From: Prochlorococcus sp. AG-686-P16
GTDB taxonomy: Bacteria > Cyanobacteriota > Cyanobacteriia > PCC-6307 > Cyanobiaceae
Assembly (NCBI GenBank): GCA_003208695.1
Contig: QCVY01000038.1
Coordinates: forward strand, 1-9,446
Length of the DNA stretch: 9,446 nt
Direction of reading: 5' to 3'
The first letter of the stretch is position 1; each line of letters begins with the position of its first letter. The position numbers and the translations under genes were made by a program. The notes beneath the pieces are model-generated. The model saw nothing but the letters and a program-made list of their open reading frames with translations, had not been told where the DNA came from and ran no database searches. Positions 1-4,715 of the stretch are shown here, piece after piece.

Positions 1-2
1 AA

Positions 3-419
3 TCCTTACTAGTAAACCCTAATAGCTGGATAAATAAGTGTTGTGAATTAGAAGCAACAATGCAAAGAGTTGGAATTTTGAAACTTGCAAATAGAAGACT
101 TGATACTCTTTCTGGAGGACAACAACAAAGGGCTCTTTTAGCAAAAACTTTAATGTCTCCAGCAAGAATTCTTTTATTGGACGAACCATGCGCTTCTTTA
201 GATCCACCTGCTAAAGACGATTTCTTGAAGATTGTTCGTCAACTTGCAGATGTAGGCCTCTCATTAATTGTAAGTAGTCATGATTGGGGTTCTTCCCTTA
301 ATAGTTACGATCAGGTAGTTGTCCTAGATAAAACTGTTTTAGCTTCAGGTACTCCAGATTCAATAAAATCTAAATTGGATGATATTAATATAAGCTCAAT
401 AAATGACAAGAATTATTAA
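3..419 (+). CDS. znuC: Zinc/manganese-type ABC transporter ATP-binding protein, C-terminal part (5' end outside window)
   Basis: The reading frame is open from base 3, so the gene begins upstream of the window; the first ATG at 60 is internal. The visible 138 residues contain the ABC signature LSGGQQQR, Walker B ILLLDEP, the D-loop SLD and the switch histidine in SSHD. Walker A and the Q-loop would lie in the missing N-terminal part (about 110 residues if the protein has the usual length of about 250). It would hydrolyse ATP at the inner face of the plasma membrane to drive metal uptake. The metal-type assignment rests on the neighbours: a ZnuB-type permease gene and a Fur-family repressor gene. 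The C-terminal tail after the switch histidine is short and ends in a polar stretch. The ATPase identity is certain; zinc rather than manganese is inference. Confidence 0.9.
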   Translation, partial: SLLVNPNSWINKCCELEATMQRVGILKLANRRLDTLSGGQQQRALLAKTLMSPARILLLDEPCASLDPPAKDDFLKIVRQLADVGLSLIVSSHDWGSSLNSYDQVVVLDKTVLASGTPDSIKSKLDDINISSINDKNY

Positions 420-440
420 TGAATAAAAATATGTTTAAAT

Positions 441-836
441 TCAACTCTGAGCTTGATAGCAGTTTTGGCATAGTCCGAAATATTCAAGTGTATGAAATAA
501 AAGTTGAAATTTTTTTGTGTTTTTCTTTGGACTATGAATATCTGTTACCGGACAACCTTCCATTTTGGAGGTTTCTCCACATTGAACACATGTTAGATGG
601 TGAATATCTCTATCAACAGGAGTGTACAGTACTTCACCTGTTGGAAGATGTCTAGATCGAATTAATCCATGTTTTATAAGAATTTGAAGATTTCTATAAA
701 CTGTTGTCAAACCCATAGATTTGCCATCGATAATCAATTGCCTATGCAATTCTTGACCACTCAATTCATCATCACATTTTTTAAGTTCTTCAAGAAGTTG
801 CTCTTGTCGTTTGGTAATGTCAGGCTTGGTTACCAT
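441..836 (-). CDS. zur: Fur-family metal-responsive repressor, probably Zur
   Basis: A 131-residue protein, within the usual Fur-family range. The N-terminal half is a winged helix with the family's recognition region (TTVYRNLQIL, residues 44-53). The C-terminal half has the dimerisation and metal region, with H79-H80 followed by C83-x-x-C86 and a second pair C123-x-x-C126; such paired CxxC motifs hold the structural zinc in Zur and Fur. The gene lies between the transporter ATPase and permease genes but on the opposite strand: convergent with znuC (21 bp gap) and divergent from znuB (56 bp). The context favours Zur over Fur or PerR, that is, repression of zinc uptake when zinc is plentiful. 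No Shine-Dalgarno sequence precedes the ATG. Family certain; metal inferred from neighbours. Confidence 0.85.
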   Translation of the reverse strand: MVTKPDITKRQEQLLEELKKCDDELSGQELHRQLIIDGKSMGLTTVYRNLQILIKHGLIRSRHLPTGEVLYTPVDRDIHHLTCVQCGETSKMEGCPVTDIHSPKKNTKKFQLLFHTLEYFGLCQNCYQAQS

Positions 837-868
837 TATTTTCGAGATCTTTTAAGGTCCTGTTTTTT

Positions 869-891
869 TGATCATAACGAATCATACGATT
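869..891. promoter_or_regulatory. Candidate Zur/Fur operator in the zur-znuB divergent spacer
   Basis: The 56 bp between the repressor and permease starts must hold both start regions. It contains TGATCA (869-874), two near-copies in tandem, ATCATAACGA (871-880) and ATCATACGAT (881-890), and the inverted repeat AATC-ATAC-GATT (880-891). Fur-type sites are AT-rich with imperfect inverted TGAT/ATCA-like arms, so this is the natural operator candidate. It does not match a canonical TGATAATnATTATCA site closely, so the exact register is open. Confidence 0.4.
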
Positions 892-892
892 A

Positions 893-1681
893 ATGTCTTT
901 TTTAAACAACTGGTGGTTAATTCCTTTAATAATTACTATTTTCTCTGGAATCTTATGCCCAGCTATGGGAACGGTATTGATAACTCATAGACGACTATTA
1001 CAAGTAAATTTAATTTCTCATTGTGTTTTACCAGGACTAGCTCTAGCTCTAGCTCTAGGTATTCATCCCTCAATTGGTGGAGTCATAAGTGGTCTTGTTG
1101 GTTCAATTATTGCAGAGAGTTTAACTAATAAAAAAAGTGAAAATTATGAAGCAGTTATGAACACAATTCTCTCTGGCATGCTTGGTTTTGGGGTTTTACT
1201 AATTCCACTTCTTGGGATAAGAATTGATTTAGATGCTGTATTATTTGGGGATTTATTAACAGCAAACCTTGGCGATTTGTTAAGAACAATCATTGCTTTT
1301 CTGGCATTCATTTTATTAGTAACGTTCGGATATGAAAAAGTTGTATATGTCGGATTAGATCCAGAGGGCGCCTCAGCTAGTGGAATAAATGTGTCTTTGT
1401 TAAACCTAGCTCTAAGTTTCACGACGGCACTAGTTATCGTTAGTTCAATGTCAGCTGTTGGAGTAATTTTAGTAATTGCATTACTCTCAACACCTACTTT
1501 ATTAGGACTTGATAAAGCACAAAGTCTTAGGATTGCAATGATGAGATCTTCATTCTTTGGACTTTGTATTTCTCTATTGGGTTTTATTCTTTCAATTGTT
1601 TTAAACTTATCTCCTGGTCCTGCAATAAGTGTTATTTGCGTTGCTTCGTTAATAATTCCAAAAATTGGAAATAAATTTTAA
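893..1681 (+). CDS. znuB: ZnuB-type ABC transporter permease (metal uptake, family 3)
   Basis: A 262-residue, very hydrophobic protein with about seven or eight membrane segments, the size and profile of the ABC-3 permease family (ZnuB, MntB). Family-like features are the N-terminal segment followed by MGTVLITHRRLLQV, the stretch NLISHCVLPGLALA, and the glycine/alanine-rich region near GLDPEGASASGI that faces the ATPase. It would form the membrane channel for a metal delivered by a periplasmic binding protein (ZnuA), whose gene is not in this window. The start at 893 leaves only 56 bp to the divergent repressor gene, and no Shine-Dalgarno sequence is seen. A CTAGCT microrepeat at 1037-1058 encodes LALALAL. 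Function as a permease is firm; zinc specificity is inferred. Confidence 0.88.
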   Translation: MSFLNNWWLIPLIITIFSGILCPAMGTVLITHRRLLQVNLISHCVLPGLALALALGIHPSIGGVISGLVGSIIAESLTNKKSENYEAVMNTILSGMLGFGVLLIPLLGIRIDLDAVLFGDLLTANLGDLLRTIIAFLAFILLVTFGYEKVVYVGLDPEGASASGINVSLLNLALSFTTALVIVSSMSAVGVILVIALLSTPTLLGLDKAQSLRIAMMRSSFFGLCISLLGFILSIVLNLSPGPAISVICVASLIIPKIGNKF

Positions 1682-1698
1682 AACTTTTTTCAAAGTTT
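1681..1698. terminator. Weak hairpin between convergent znuB and the 48-residue gene
   Basis: AAACTTT (1681-1687) and AAAGTTT (1692-1698) form a 7 bp stem; read on the minus strand the loop is a GAAA tetraloop. It starts right after the znuB stop and overlaps the stop codon of the opposing gene, so it could serve either transcript. The stem is AT-rich and there is no long T tract after it in the plus direction, so strength is doubtful. Confidence 0.3.
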
Positions 1699-1836
1699 AA
1701 ATGTCCAATCAGAATTAAGGACCTCCGCTTCTGGATTGTTTCTTAAAGCCACTTCAATAGCATCTTTCTTATTGTTGGCTATAACAACCTCATCAAACTC
1801 TTTGCCGTCTTTTCTTAAACTTACTTTGAAGCGCAT
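1690..1836 (-). CDS. Conserved-looking 48-residue soluble protein, function unknown
   Basis: Starts at ATG 1836-1834 and ends at TGA 1692-1690. The protein begins MRFKVSLRKDGKEFDEVVIA and continues with an acidic/basic region containing KKDAIEVALRNNPEAEV and a C-terminal SDWTFKL. It looks like a small beta-alpha-beta unit: a strand of basic residues, a helix DAIEVALRNNP, then a final strand. There is no signal peptide or membrane segment. Codons run without interruption and the protein is not low-complexity, which supports it being real despite its size. It is convergent with znuB, with 8 bp between the stops. I do not recognise a named family; it resembles short conserved hypotheticals of marine picocyanobacteria. 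Confidence 0.7.
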   Translation of the reverse strand: MRFKVSLRKDGKEFDEVVIANNKKDAIEVALRNNPEAEVLNSDWTFKL

Positions 1837-1929
1837 TGAAATATTAAAAAGTCATTTCTATCTTAAATATTATTAGAAAGAAAATAAATACTTTATTGAA
1901 AAAAATGTAATTTATTAATTGAATTTTAT

Positions 1930-2217
1930 TTAATTATTTTGAAGCTTTTCTACTACACTTTCTTTCTCAATTTTTGCGACATCTTGAAGTCCGTTAGCAT
2001 CAAACCAAGGAGCACTTTCCCAATCAAATCCTTCTCCAAAGGTATTATCGGGTGCAGCTACATACCAATGACATGATGTATCAGGAACATCTACTGCACA
2101 CTTTGACCAATCAGCCTCCCATTGAGGAACTTGAACCCACATAACAGATGCTAGAAAAAAAGAAATTATAAAATTCATAATTTTTTGACTAGCAAAATTT
2201 AGAGAGATTTTTTTCAC
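1930..2217 (-). CDS. Small secreted tryptophan-rich protein, function unknown
   Basis: A 95-residue protein from a GTG start at 2217. The N-terminus has basic residues (MKK) and then a hydrophobic stretch IMNFIISFFLASVMWVQV (13-30), a signal peptide or membrane anchor. The exported part has six tryptophans within 45 residues (27, 33, 37, 51, 66, 71) and two cysteines (C40, C49) that could form a disulphide. It carries the distinctive string CHWYVAAPDNTFGEGFDW. An alternative start is ATG 2178-2176, giving MNFIISFFLASV with a typical short signal peptide; neither start has a Shine-Dalgarno sequence at good distance. The first 29 bases overlap the upstream small gene, so the two are probably one transcript. 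Periplasmic or thylakoid-lumen location is inferred; function is unknown. Confidence 0.72.
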   Translation of the reverse strand: MKKISLNFASQKIMNFIISFFLASVMWVQVPQWEADWSKCAVDVPDTSCHWYVAAPDNTFGEGFDWESAPWFDANGLQDVAKIEKESVVEKLQNN

Positions 2218-2329
2218 ATTCTTTTTTTCTTTTCCTCCAGTATTCTTCTACTATTTGATAATTATGTTTTGCTTTAAAGTCTTCTAGATTATTTTCTTTA
2301 TTTATAAAAAATGTGTTTTTTCTTTTCAT
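2189..2329 (-). CDS. 46-residue charged microprotein upstream of the secreted protein
   Basis: Starts at ATG 2329-2327 and ends at TAG 2191-2189. It has a strong ribosome binding site, GGAGG at spacing five, the only clear one found in this window. The protein begins MKRKNTFFINKENNLEDFKA and has a strongly basic helix YWRKRKKECEKN near the C-terminus, with two cysteines (38, 46). There is no membrane segment. Its 3' end overlaps the start of the secreted-protein gene by 29 bases, which suggests translational coupling. No family is recognised. The ribosome binding site supports expression, but the length and AT-richness leave some chance it acts only as a translated leader. Confidence 0.6.
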   Translation of the reverse strand: MKRKNTFFINKENNLEDFKAKHNYQIVEEYWRKRKKECEKNLSKFC

Positions 2330-2334
2330 AAAGT

Positions 2335-2339
2335 CCTCC
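2335..2339 (-). promoter_or_regulatory. Shine-Dalgarno site GGAGG of the 46-residue gene
   Basis: On the minus strand the sequence reads TGGAGGACTTTATG: five anti-SD matches at five bases from the ATG. It is worth marking because the other starts examined in this window lack such a site, and it decides the start of this short gene. Confidence 0.7.
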
Positions 2340-2499
2340 AATCATTGAGAAGTTTATAAGACAGATTTATTATTTTGGAAAGTGAATTTATACTCAAATA
2401 ATTTCTTTTTAAGCTTAGTTATTTTTTTAAGTATTCAGAATTCAAGTTTAAAAAATAGGGAATTTCAAATATAGTTATTAAATCTGAATAATAAAAAAA

Positions 2500-2646
2500 T
2501 TAAATTATTATTTGCTTCGTTTTAGGAATATATTTATCAGGATTCTCGTCAATGTATCTATGTGAATATTTTACAATTCCACCAATAATTGAAAAAAGGA
2601 TAATTGTAGTAAAAATTTAAATTAATTTCTTGTACCTTTTTTTCAT
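2500..2646 (-). pseudogene. Small membrane protein gene interrupted by an in-frame TAA
   Basis: From ATG 2646-2644 the frame reads MKKRYKKLI, then TAA (2619-2617). It then continues in the same frame for 38 residues (IFTTIILFSIIGGIVKYSHR..., ending PKTKQIII) to TAA 2502-2500. The whole unit, basic start, one membrane segment (about 11-25) and a polar tail with HRYIDENPDKYIPK, looks like one 48-residue single-pass protein. No ATG, GTG or TTG lies between the inner stop and the membrane segment, so translation of the rest would need an ATT or ATC start or readthrough. A nonsense mutation in a small gene explains this best. Alternatives are a base-call error or an unusual start. Confidence 0.5.
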
Positions 2647-2730
2647 TTGAAAATATCATGTACCAATCCAAGTATTCTGGTTTTATTTTTTAATAAATAA
2701 AAATAGGGATTAATACCGTAGCTTTTTTAA

Positions 2731-2737
2731 TACTAAT
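2731..2737 (+). promoter_or_regulatory. Candidate -10 element for the Yfr1-like RNA
   Basis: TACTAAT at 2731-2737 sits about eight bases before the expected RNA start and resembles TATAAT. No good -35 element is visible, as is common in these AT-rich genomes. The choice depends on where the RNA starts, which the sequence does not fix. Confidence 0.35.
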
Positions 2738-2744
2738 AAGTTTA

Positions 2745-2827
2745 AATAAATTTAATCAGAAACTCCTCACACGCATTTTTCTGATCGTAATAAGTACTCG
2801 AACAATAGTTTGAGTACTTTTTGTTTT
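2745..2827 (+). ncRNA. yfr1: Yfr1 small regulatory RNA
   Basis: Contains the exact 11-mer ACTCCTCACAC (2762-2772), the hallmark of Yfr1, a small RNA conserved through cyanobacteria that binds mRNAs through this single-stranded motif. ATCAGAAA (2755-2762) can pair with TTTCTGAT (2778-2785), so most of the 11-mer lies in a 15-base loop. A 12 bp terminator hairpin follows directly. The segment is gene-free on both strands and compact, as expected for a stand-alone RNA of about 70-80 bases. The 5' end is estimated from the -10-like element; it could start nearer 2753. In known Yfr1 the motif lies in an unpaired stretch between two hairpins, so the enclosing stem here may be an alternative fold. 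Identity rests on the 11-mer plus the terminator. Confidence 0.82.
2792..2827 (+). terminator. Strong intrinsic terminator of the Yfr1-like RNA
   Basis: AAGTACTCGAAC (2792-2803) pairs over all 12 positions, with one G-T pair, with GTTTGAGTACTT (2808-2819). The loop is AATA, and a T-rich tail TTTGTTTTTTT begins at 2820. It is among the clearest hairpins in the window. Confidence 0.9.
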
Positions 2828-2835
2828 TTTGCTTT

Positions 2836-2866
2836 GTGACAGTTAATATACTTGCCCAATAAGTAT
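2836..2866 (+). promoter_or_regulatory. Candidate sigma70-type promoter for the Yfr2-like RNA
   Basis: GTGACA (2836-2841) resembles a -35 box. ATAAGT/TAAGTA (2859-2865) lies 17-18 bases further on as a -10 box. This predicts an RNA start near 2871-2873, just after the Yfr1 terminator, so the second RNA would have its own promoter. Confidence 0.5.
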
Positions 2867-2871
2867 TTACT

Positions 2872-2990
2872 CTCTCAAGAAATCATGTGAAATTTAGATT
2901 GTGTGTAGGAGAGGTTTTACTAAATCAGTGGAAACAAGGAAACACTTGATTTGTTAGAACCAATTTAGGCCCCTTCTAGGGGTCTTTTTT
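2872..2990 (+). ncRNA. yfr2: Yfr2-family small RNA
   Basis: The central hairpin has stem AAATCA-GTG (2922-2930) against CAC-T-TGATTT (2943-2952), with one bulged T. Its loop region carries two copies of GGAAACA (2930-2936 and 2938-2944). GGAAACA in a hairpin loop is the signature of the Yfr2 RNA family of marine cyanobacteria. A GC-rich terminator ends the RNA at 2990. A 5' element with CTCTC (about 2870-2875) can pair with GAGAG (2909-2913). The segment GTGTGTAGGAG (2901-2911) is complementary to the Yfr1 11-mer apart from one bulged base. Length is about 119 bases from the predicted promoter, somewhat longer than I recall for the family, so the true 5' end may be further downstream. Confidence 0.82.
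2968..2990 (+). terminator. Intrinsic terminator of the Yfr2-like RNA
   Basis: GGCCCC (2968-2973), loop TTCTA, GGGGTC (2979-2984), then six T. The stem is almost pure G+C, which stands out strongly in this AT-rich sequence. The T tract overlaps the stop codon of the opposing gene. Confidence 0.92.
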
Positions 2991-3279
2991 ATTTGCTGTA
3001 AAGATTATATTTATTTAATAATTTGCTGAAATTTTCAACTCTTTCATTTTTCTCATTTAAAGGTCTTGAAATATCAAGTACTGCAGCACAACATAATTGC
3101 CAGCAAGATCTTTCCTTAAGTTTTAATTTATTGCATATATCCTTTGGAGCCATTGTTAATGTATTTATTTCAGAAATATGTTGAATGGTTTCCCATAATT
3201 CTCCTTCTAGAAAGTCAAGTTCAATACTAGATAATAATTCTGTGGCAATATAATCTTTTATTAGTTCAGTTAATTCCAA
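2989..3279 (-). CDS. 96-residue soluble protein, function unknown
   Basis: Runs from a TTG codon at 3279-3277 to TAA at 2991-2989. An in-frame stop lies a few codons upstream and the first ATG is codon 43, so TTG (or a nearby ATT/ATA) must be the start. The protein is acidic and helical at the N-terminus (ELTELIKDYIATELLSSIELDFLEGELWETIQHI). The second half has two neighbouring cysteines in SCWQLCCAAVLDISRPL and a basic tail. It has no signal peptide or membrane segment. It is convergent with the Yfr2-like RNA and its stop codon lies within that RNA's T tract, so readthrough from either side would make antisense RNA. No family recognised; reading frame and composition support a real gene. Confidence 0.65.
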   Translation of the reverse strand: MELTELIKDYIATELLSSIELDFLEGELWETIQHISEINTLTMAPKDICNKLKLKERSCWQLCCAAVLDISRPLNEKNERVENFSKLLNKYNLYSK

Positions 3280-3405
3280 AATATTTAGATTTATTTAAAC
3301 TTAATTCTAAATCTTAGAAGTTTTTAGTTCTACTATAAGATATAAATTTTACTAAATATTATTCCACCAAATTTTTATTTTTGTTGGTTAGATTAAGTAA
3401 AGTTC

Positions 3406-3801
3406 ATGGATGTTTTAATGAAAATCGTTTTTATAAGTTTTTTTATATTAATAGGATTTATATTTCCCTCAGCTTCATTTGCTTCTCACATTGAATTGAG
3501 TGATTGTGTTGAAATAGCGCATTGTGTCAGAGAAGAATGGGAAGTCGACTCAATCGAACAACCTTTTAAGGAAATTAAAGAAATTATCGAGAATACCCCA
3601 AGATCAGTAATAGTTGAACTTGACGGAGACTATCTTCATGCTGAAGTAACAAGTAAATGGATGAAATACGTTGATGATTTAGAAGTATCTTATGTTCCTG
3701 AATCTCGTAAATTACTTGTTAGGTCTGAATCTAGAGTCGGTGAAGGTGATCTAGGTGTGAATCAAAAGAGGGTTGATTTATTAAAATCGAAGTTGTTTTA
3801 A
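3406..3801 (+). CDS. Secreted DUF1499-family protein
   Basis: 131 residues from ATG 3406. The second ATG at 3418 (MKIVFISFF) gives a more typical signal peptide and is an equally good start. The hydrophobic core runs to about residue 22, with likely cleavage after SFA (25-27). The mature part matches the DUF1499 pattern: a short cysteine region (C34, C40 in CVEIAHCV), YLHAEVTS (76-83), VDDLEV (89-94) and the hallmark VRSESRVGEGDLGVNQKRV (105-123). DUF1499 proteins are exported or lumenal proteins of unknown function, common in cyanobacteria and plastids. The gene stands alone, with more than 120 bases of gene-free DNA on either side. Domain call is firm, function unknown. Confidence 0.85.
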   Translation: MDVLMKIVFISFFILIGFIFPSASFASHIELSDCVEIAHCVREEWEVDSIEQPFKEIKEIIENTPRSVIVELDGDYLHAEVTSKWMKYVDDLEVSYVPESRKLLVRSESRVGEGDLGVNQKRVDLLKSKLF

Positions 3802-3943
3802 ATTTATTTAGATCGATAGTTTTTCAAATATATTTATAGATAATAAATTAATATCTTTAATTTTAATTGATTTTAAAAATGTAATATTTATAATCTCCTT
3901 TAACCAAAGCATTATTATTAACAGGTGTTATTAAAGAATTCAA

Positions 3944-4231
3944 ATGATAATAAATCTAATTTTATTATTTATTTTTGGAGCCATTGTTTTTTGGTTCTAC
4001 AAGAACATAAGGAAACGAGGTTTTCTATGGATAGCTAAGGGATTATTGCAAATTGGAATACTAATATTATTTATTGGTAGCTTTTTTAAATTGTTTCTTA
4101 CTTTACCCTCTAACTTATATATAAAGTTGCTATTTTGTCTTACATACGTATGGTGCACTGTAGGTATAAATGTTAATTTCATGATTCCTTTAATCGATTT
4201 AATTGATAAAAAAATTGATAAATATAAATAA
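3944..4231 (+). CDS. 95-residue integral membrane protein, function unknown
   Basis: Begins at ATG 3944 with MIINLILLFIFGAIVFWFY, a membrane segment, followed by a basic loop NIRKRG. A second segment (about 32-52, GLLQIGILILFIGSFFKLFL) and a third (about 60-80, LLFCLTYVWCTVGINVNFMI) follow, and it ends in a charged tail DLIDKKIDKYK. The positive-inside pattern suggests that the first loop and the tail face the cytoplasm. No family is recognised. It has no ribosome binding site and lies on the same strand as the DUF1499 gene, 142 bases apart, with no terminator seen between. AT-rich DNA yields hydrophobic frames by chance, but the charge pattern and length favour a real gene. Confidence 0.6.
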   Translation: MIINLILLFIFGAIVFWFYKNIRKRGFLWIAKGLLQIGILILFIGSFFKLFLTLPSNLYIKLLFCLTYVWCTVGINVNFMIPLIDLIDKKIDKYK

Positions 4232-4288
4232 ATTAAAAATTATTTTAAATTTTTTATTTAATAAAAGTAATTTTTCTTTATTAGCAAA

Positions 4289-4519
4289 ATGACAAAAGAC
4301 AGTAGATTAAGTCTATGAAAAAATATTTTCTTAATTTTTAAGTATTTTTAAGCATAAAAAAGATACTAAAATCTATTCTATTCAAGAGTTTAATCAACTT
4401 AGACAAAGAGAAAAAAAATTTAATTAGCTAGAAAATCTCGAGCATACATTTCAGATTTAAACAAAAGGCAAAAATCATGGGTTGAAAAAAATAATAGAAG
4501 GTGCAGAAAAGTATCCTAA
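4289..4519 (+). pseudogene. Decayed small basic-protein gene (frameshifted)
   Basis: Coding-like text is spread over two frames. ATG 4289 gives MTKDSRLSL and then TGA (4316-4318). In another frame 4335-4427 reads ...KKDTKIYSIQEFNQLRQREKKFN and stops at TAG 4425-4427. One frame over, from 4427 to 4519, comes ARKSRAYISDLNKRQKSWVEK and then NNRRCRKVS. A single missing T near 4424 would join the last two pieces as KKFN-L-ARKSRAY, giving a basic, helical protein of about 60 residues. Both pieces share the same charged, glutamine/arginine-rich style, unlike the hydrophobic chance frames around them. A hairpin with a T tract at 4545-4576 could be the old gene's terminator. No family recognised; chance remains possible. 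The remainder of 4232-4557 holds no other gene I can support. Confidence 0.4.
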
Positions 4520-4544
4520 AAAAATTTCTTATATATGGATTTAT

Positions 4545-4576
4545 AAGAACAAGAATCTTATTCATTCTTGTTTTTA
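4545..4576 (+). terminator. Hairpin terminator downstream of the decayed gene
   Basis: AACAAGAAT (4548-4556) and ATTCTTGTT (4564-4572) pair perfectly over nine bases, extendable to twelve through AAG and TTT, with loop CTTATTC. T residues run to 4575. The T tract marks the plus direction. It overlaps the 3' end of the minus-strand 38-residue gene, so the hairpin may also protect or end that transcript. Confidence 0.5.
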
Positions 4577-4674
4577 TCGGACAATCTTTTTCGGGTATAT
4601 CTAGTTTTAAATGCTAAATGAGTAATTATAAATATTCCAAGTAAAAGAATAATTATTCCTATGAAGTATTTCAT
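4558..4674 (-). CDS. 38-residue single-pass membrane microprotein
   Basis: ATG 4674-4672 to TAA 4560-4558. The sequence is MKYFIGIIILLLGIFIITHL followed by AFKTRYTRKRLSDKNKNE: one membrane segment (about 4-21) and a strongly basic cytoplasmic tail. Such proteins are usually annotated as hypothetical in picocyanobacteria. It lies 41 bases downstream of the OsmC-like gene on the same strand with no terminator between, so it may be the last gene of that unit; a hairpin overlaps its stop codon. The sharp division into hydrophobic and basic halves argues for a real protein. Function unknown. Confidence 0.6.
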   Translation of the reverse strand: MKYFIGIIILLLGIFIITHLAFKTRYTRKRLSDKNKNE

Positions 4675-4715
4675 ATAATCGTATTATTAAAAATTGAAAA
4701 TTATTTTTGTAAAGT

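Noticed and set aside
419..655. A 78-residue plus-strand frame starting just after znuC.
   Set aside because: It is antisense to the Fur-family gene, which has full domain support.
1144..1422. A 92-residue minus-strand frame inside znuB.
   Set aside because: It lies wholly within the well-supported permease gene on the other strand, and its composition is that of a shadow frame.
2555..2656. A 33-residue frame (starting MIFSNEKKVQEINLN) overlapping the broken membrane protein gene in another frame.
   Set aside because: Its second half is Tyr/Asn/Trp-rich out-of-frame text of the better-supported membrane protein.
3831..3936. A 34-residue minus-strand frame (starting MLWLKEIINITFLK) between the DUF1499 gene and the 95-residue membrane protein gene.
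   Set aside because: It is made almost only of Ile, Leu, Lys, Asn and Phe as expected by chance in AT-rich DNA, and has no control signals.
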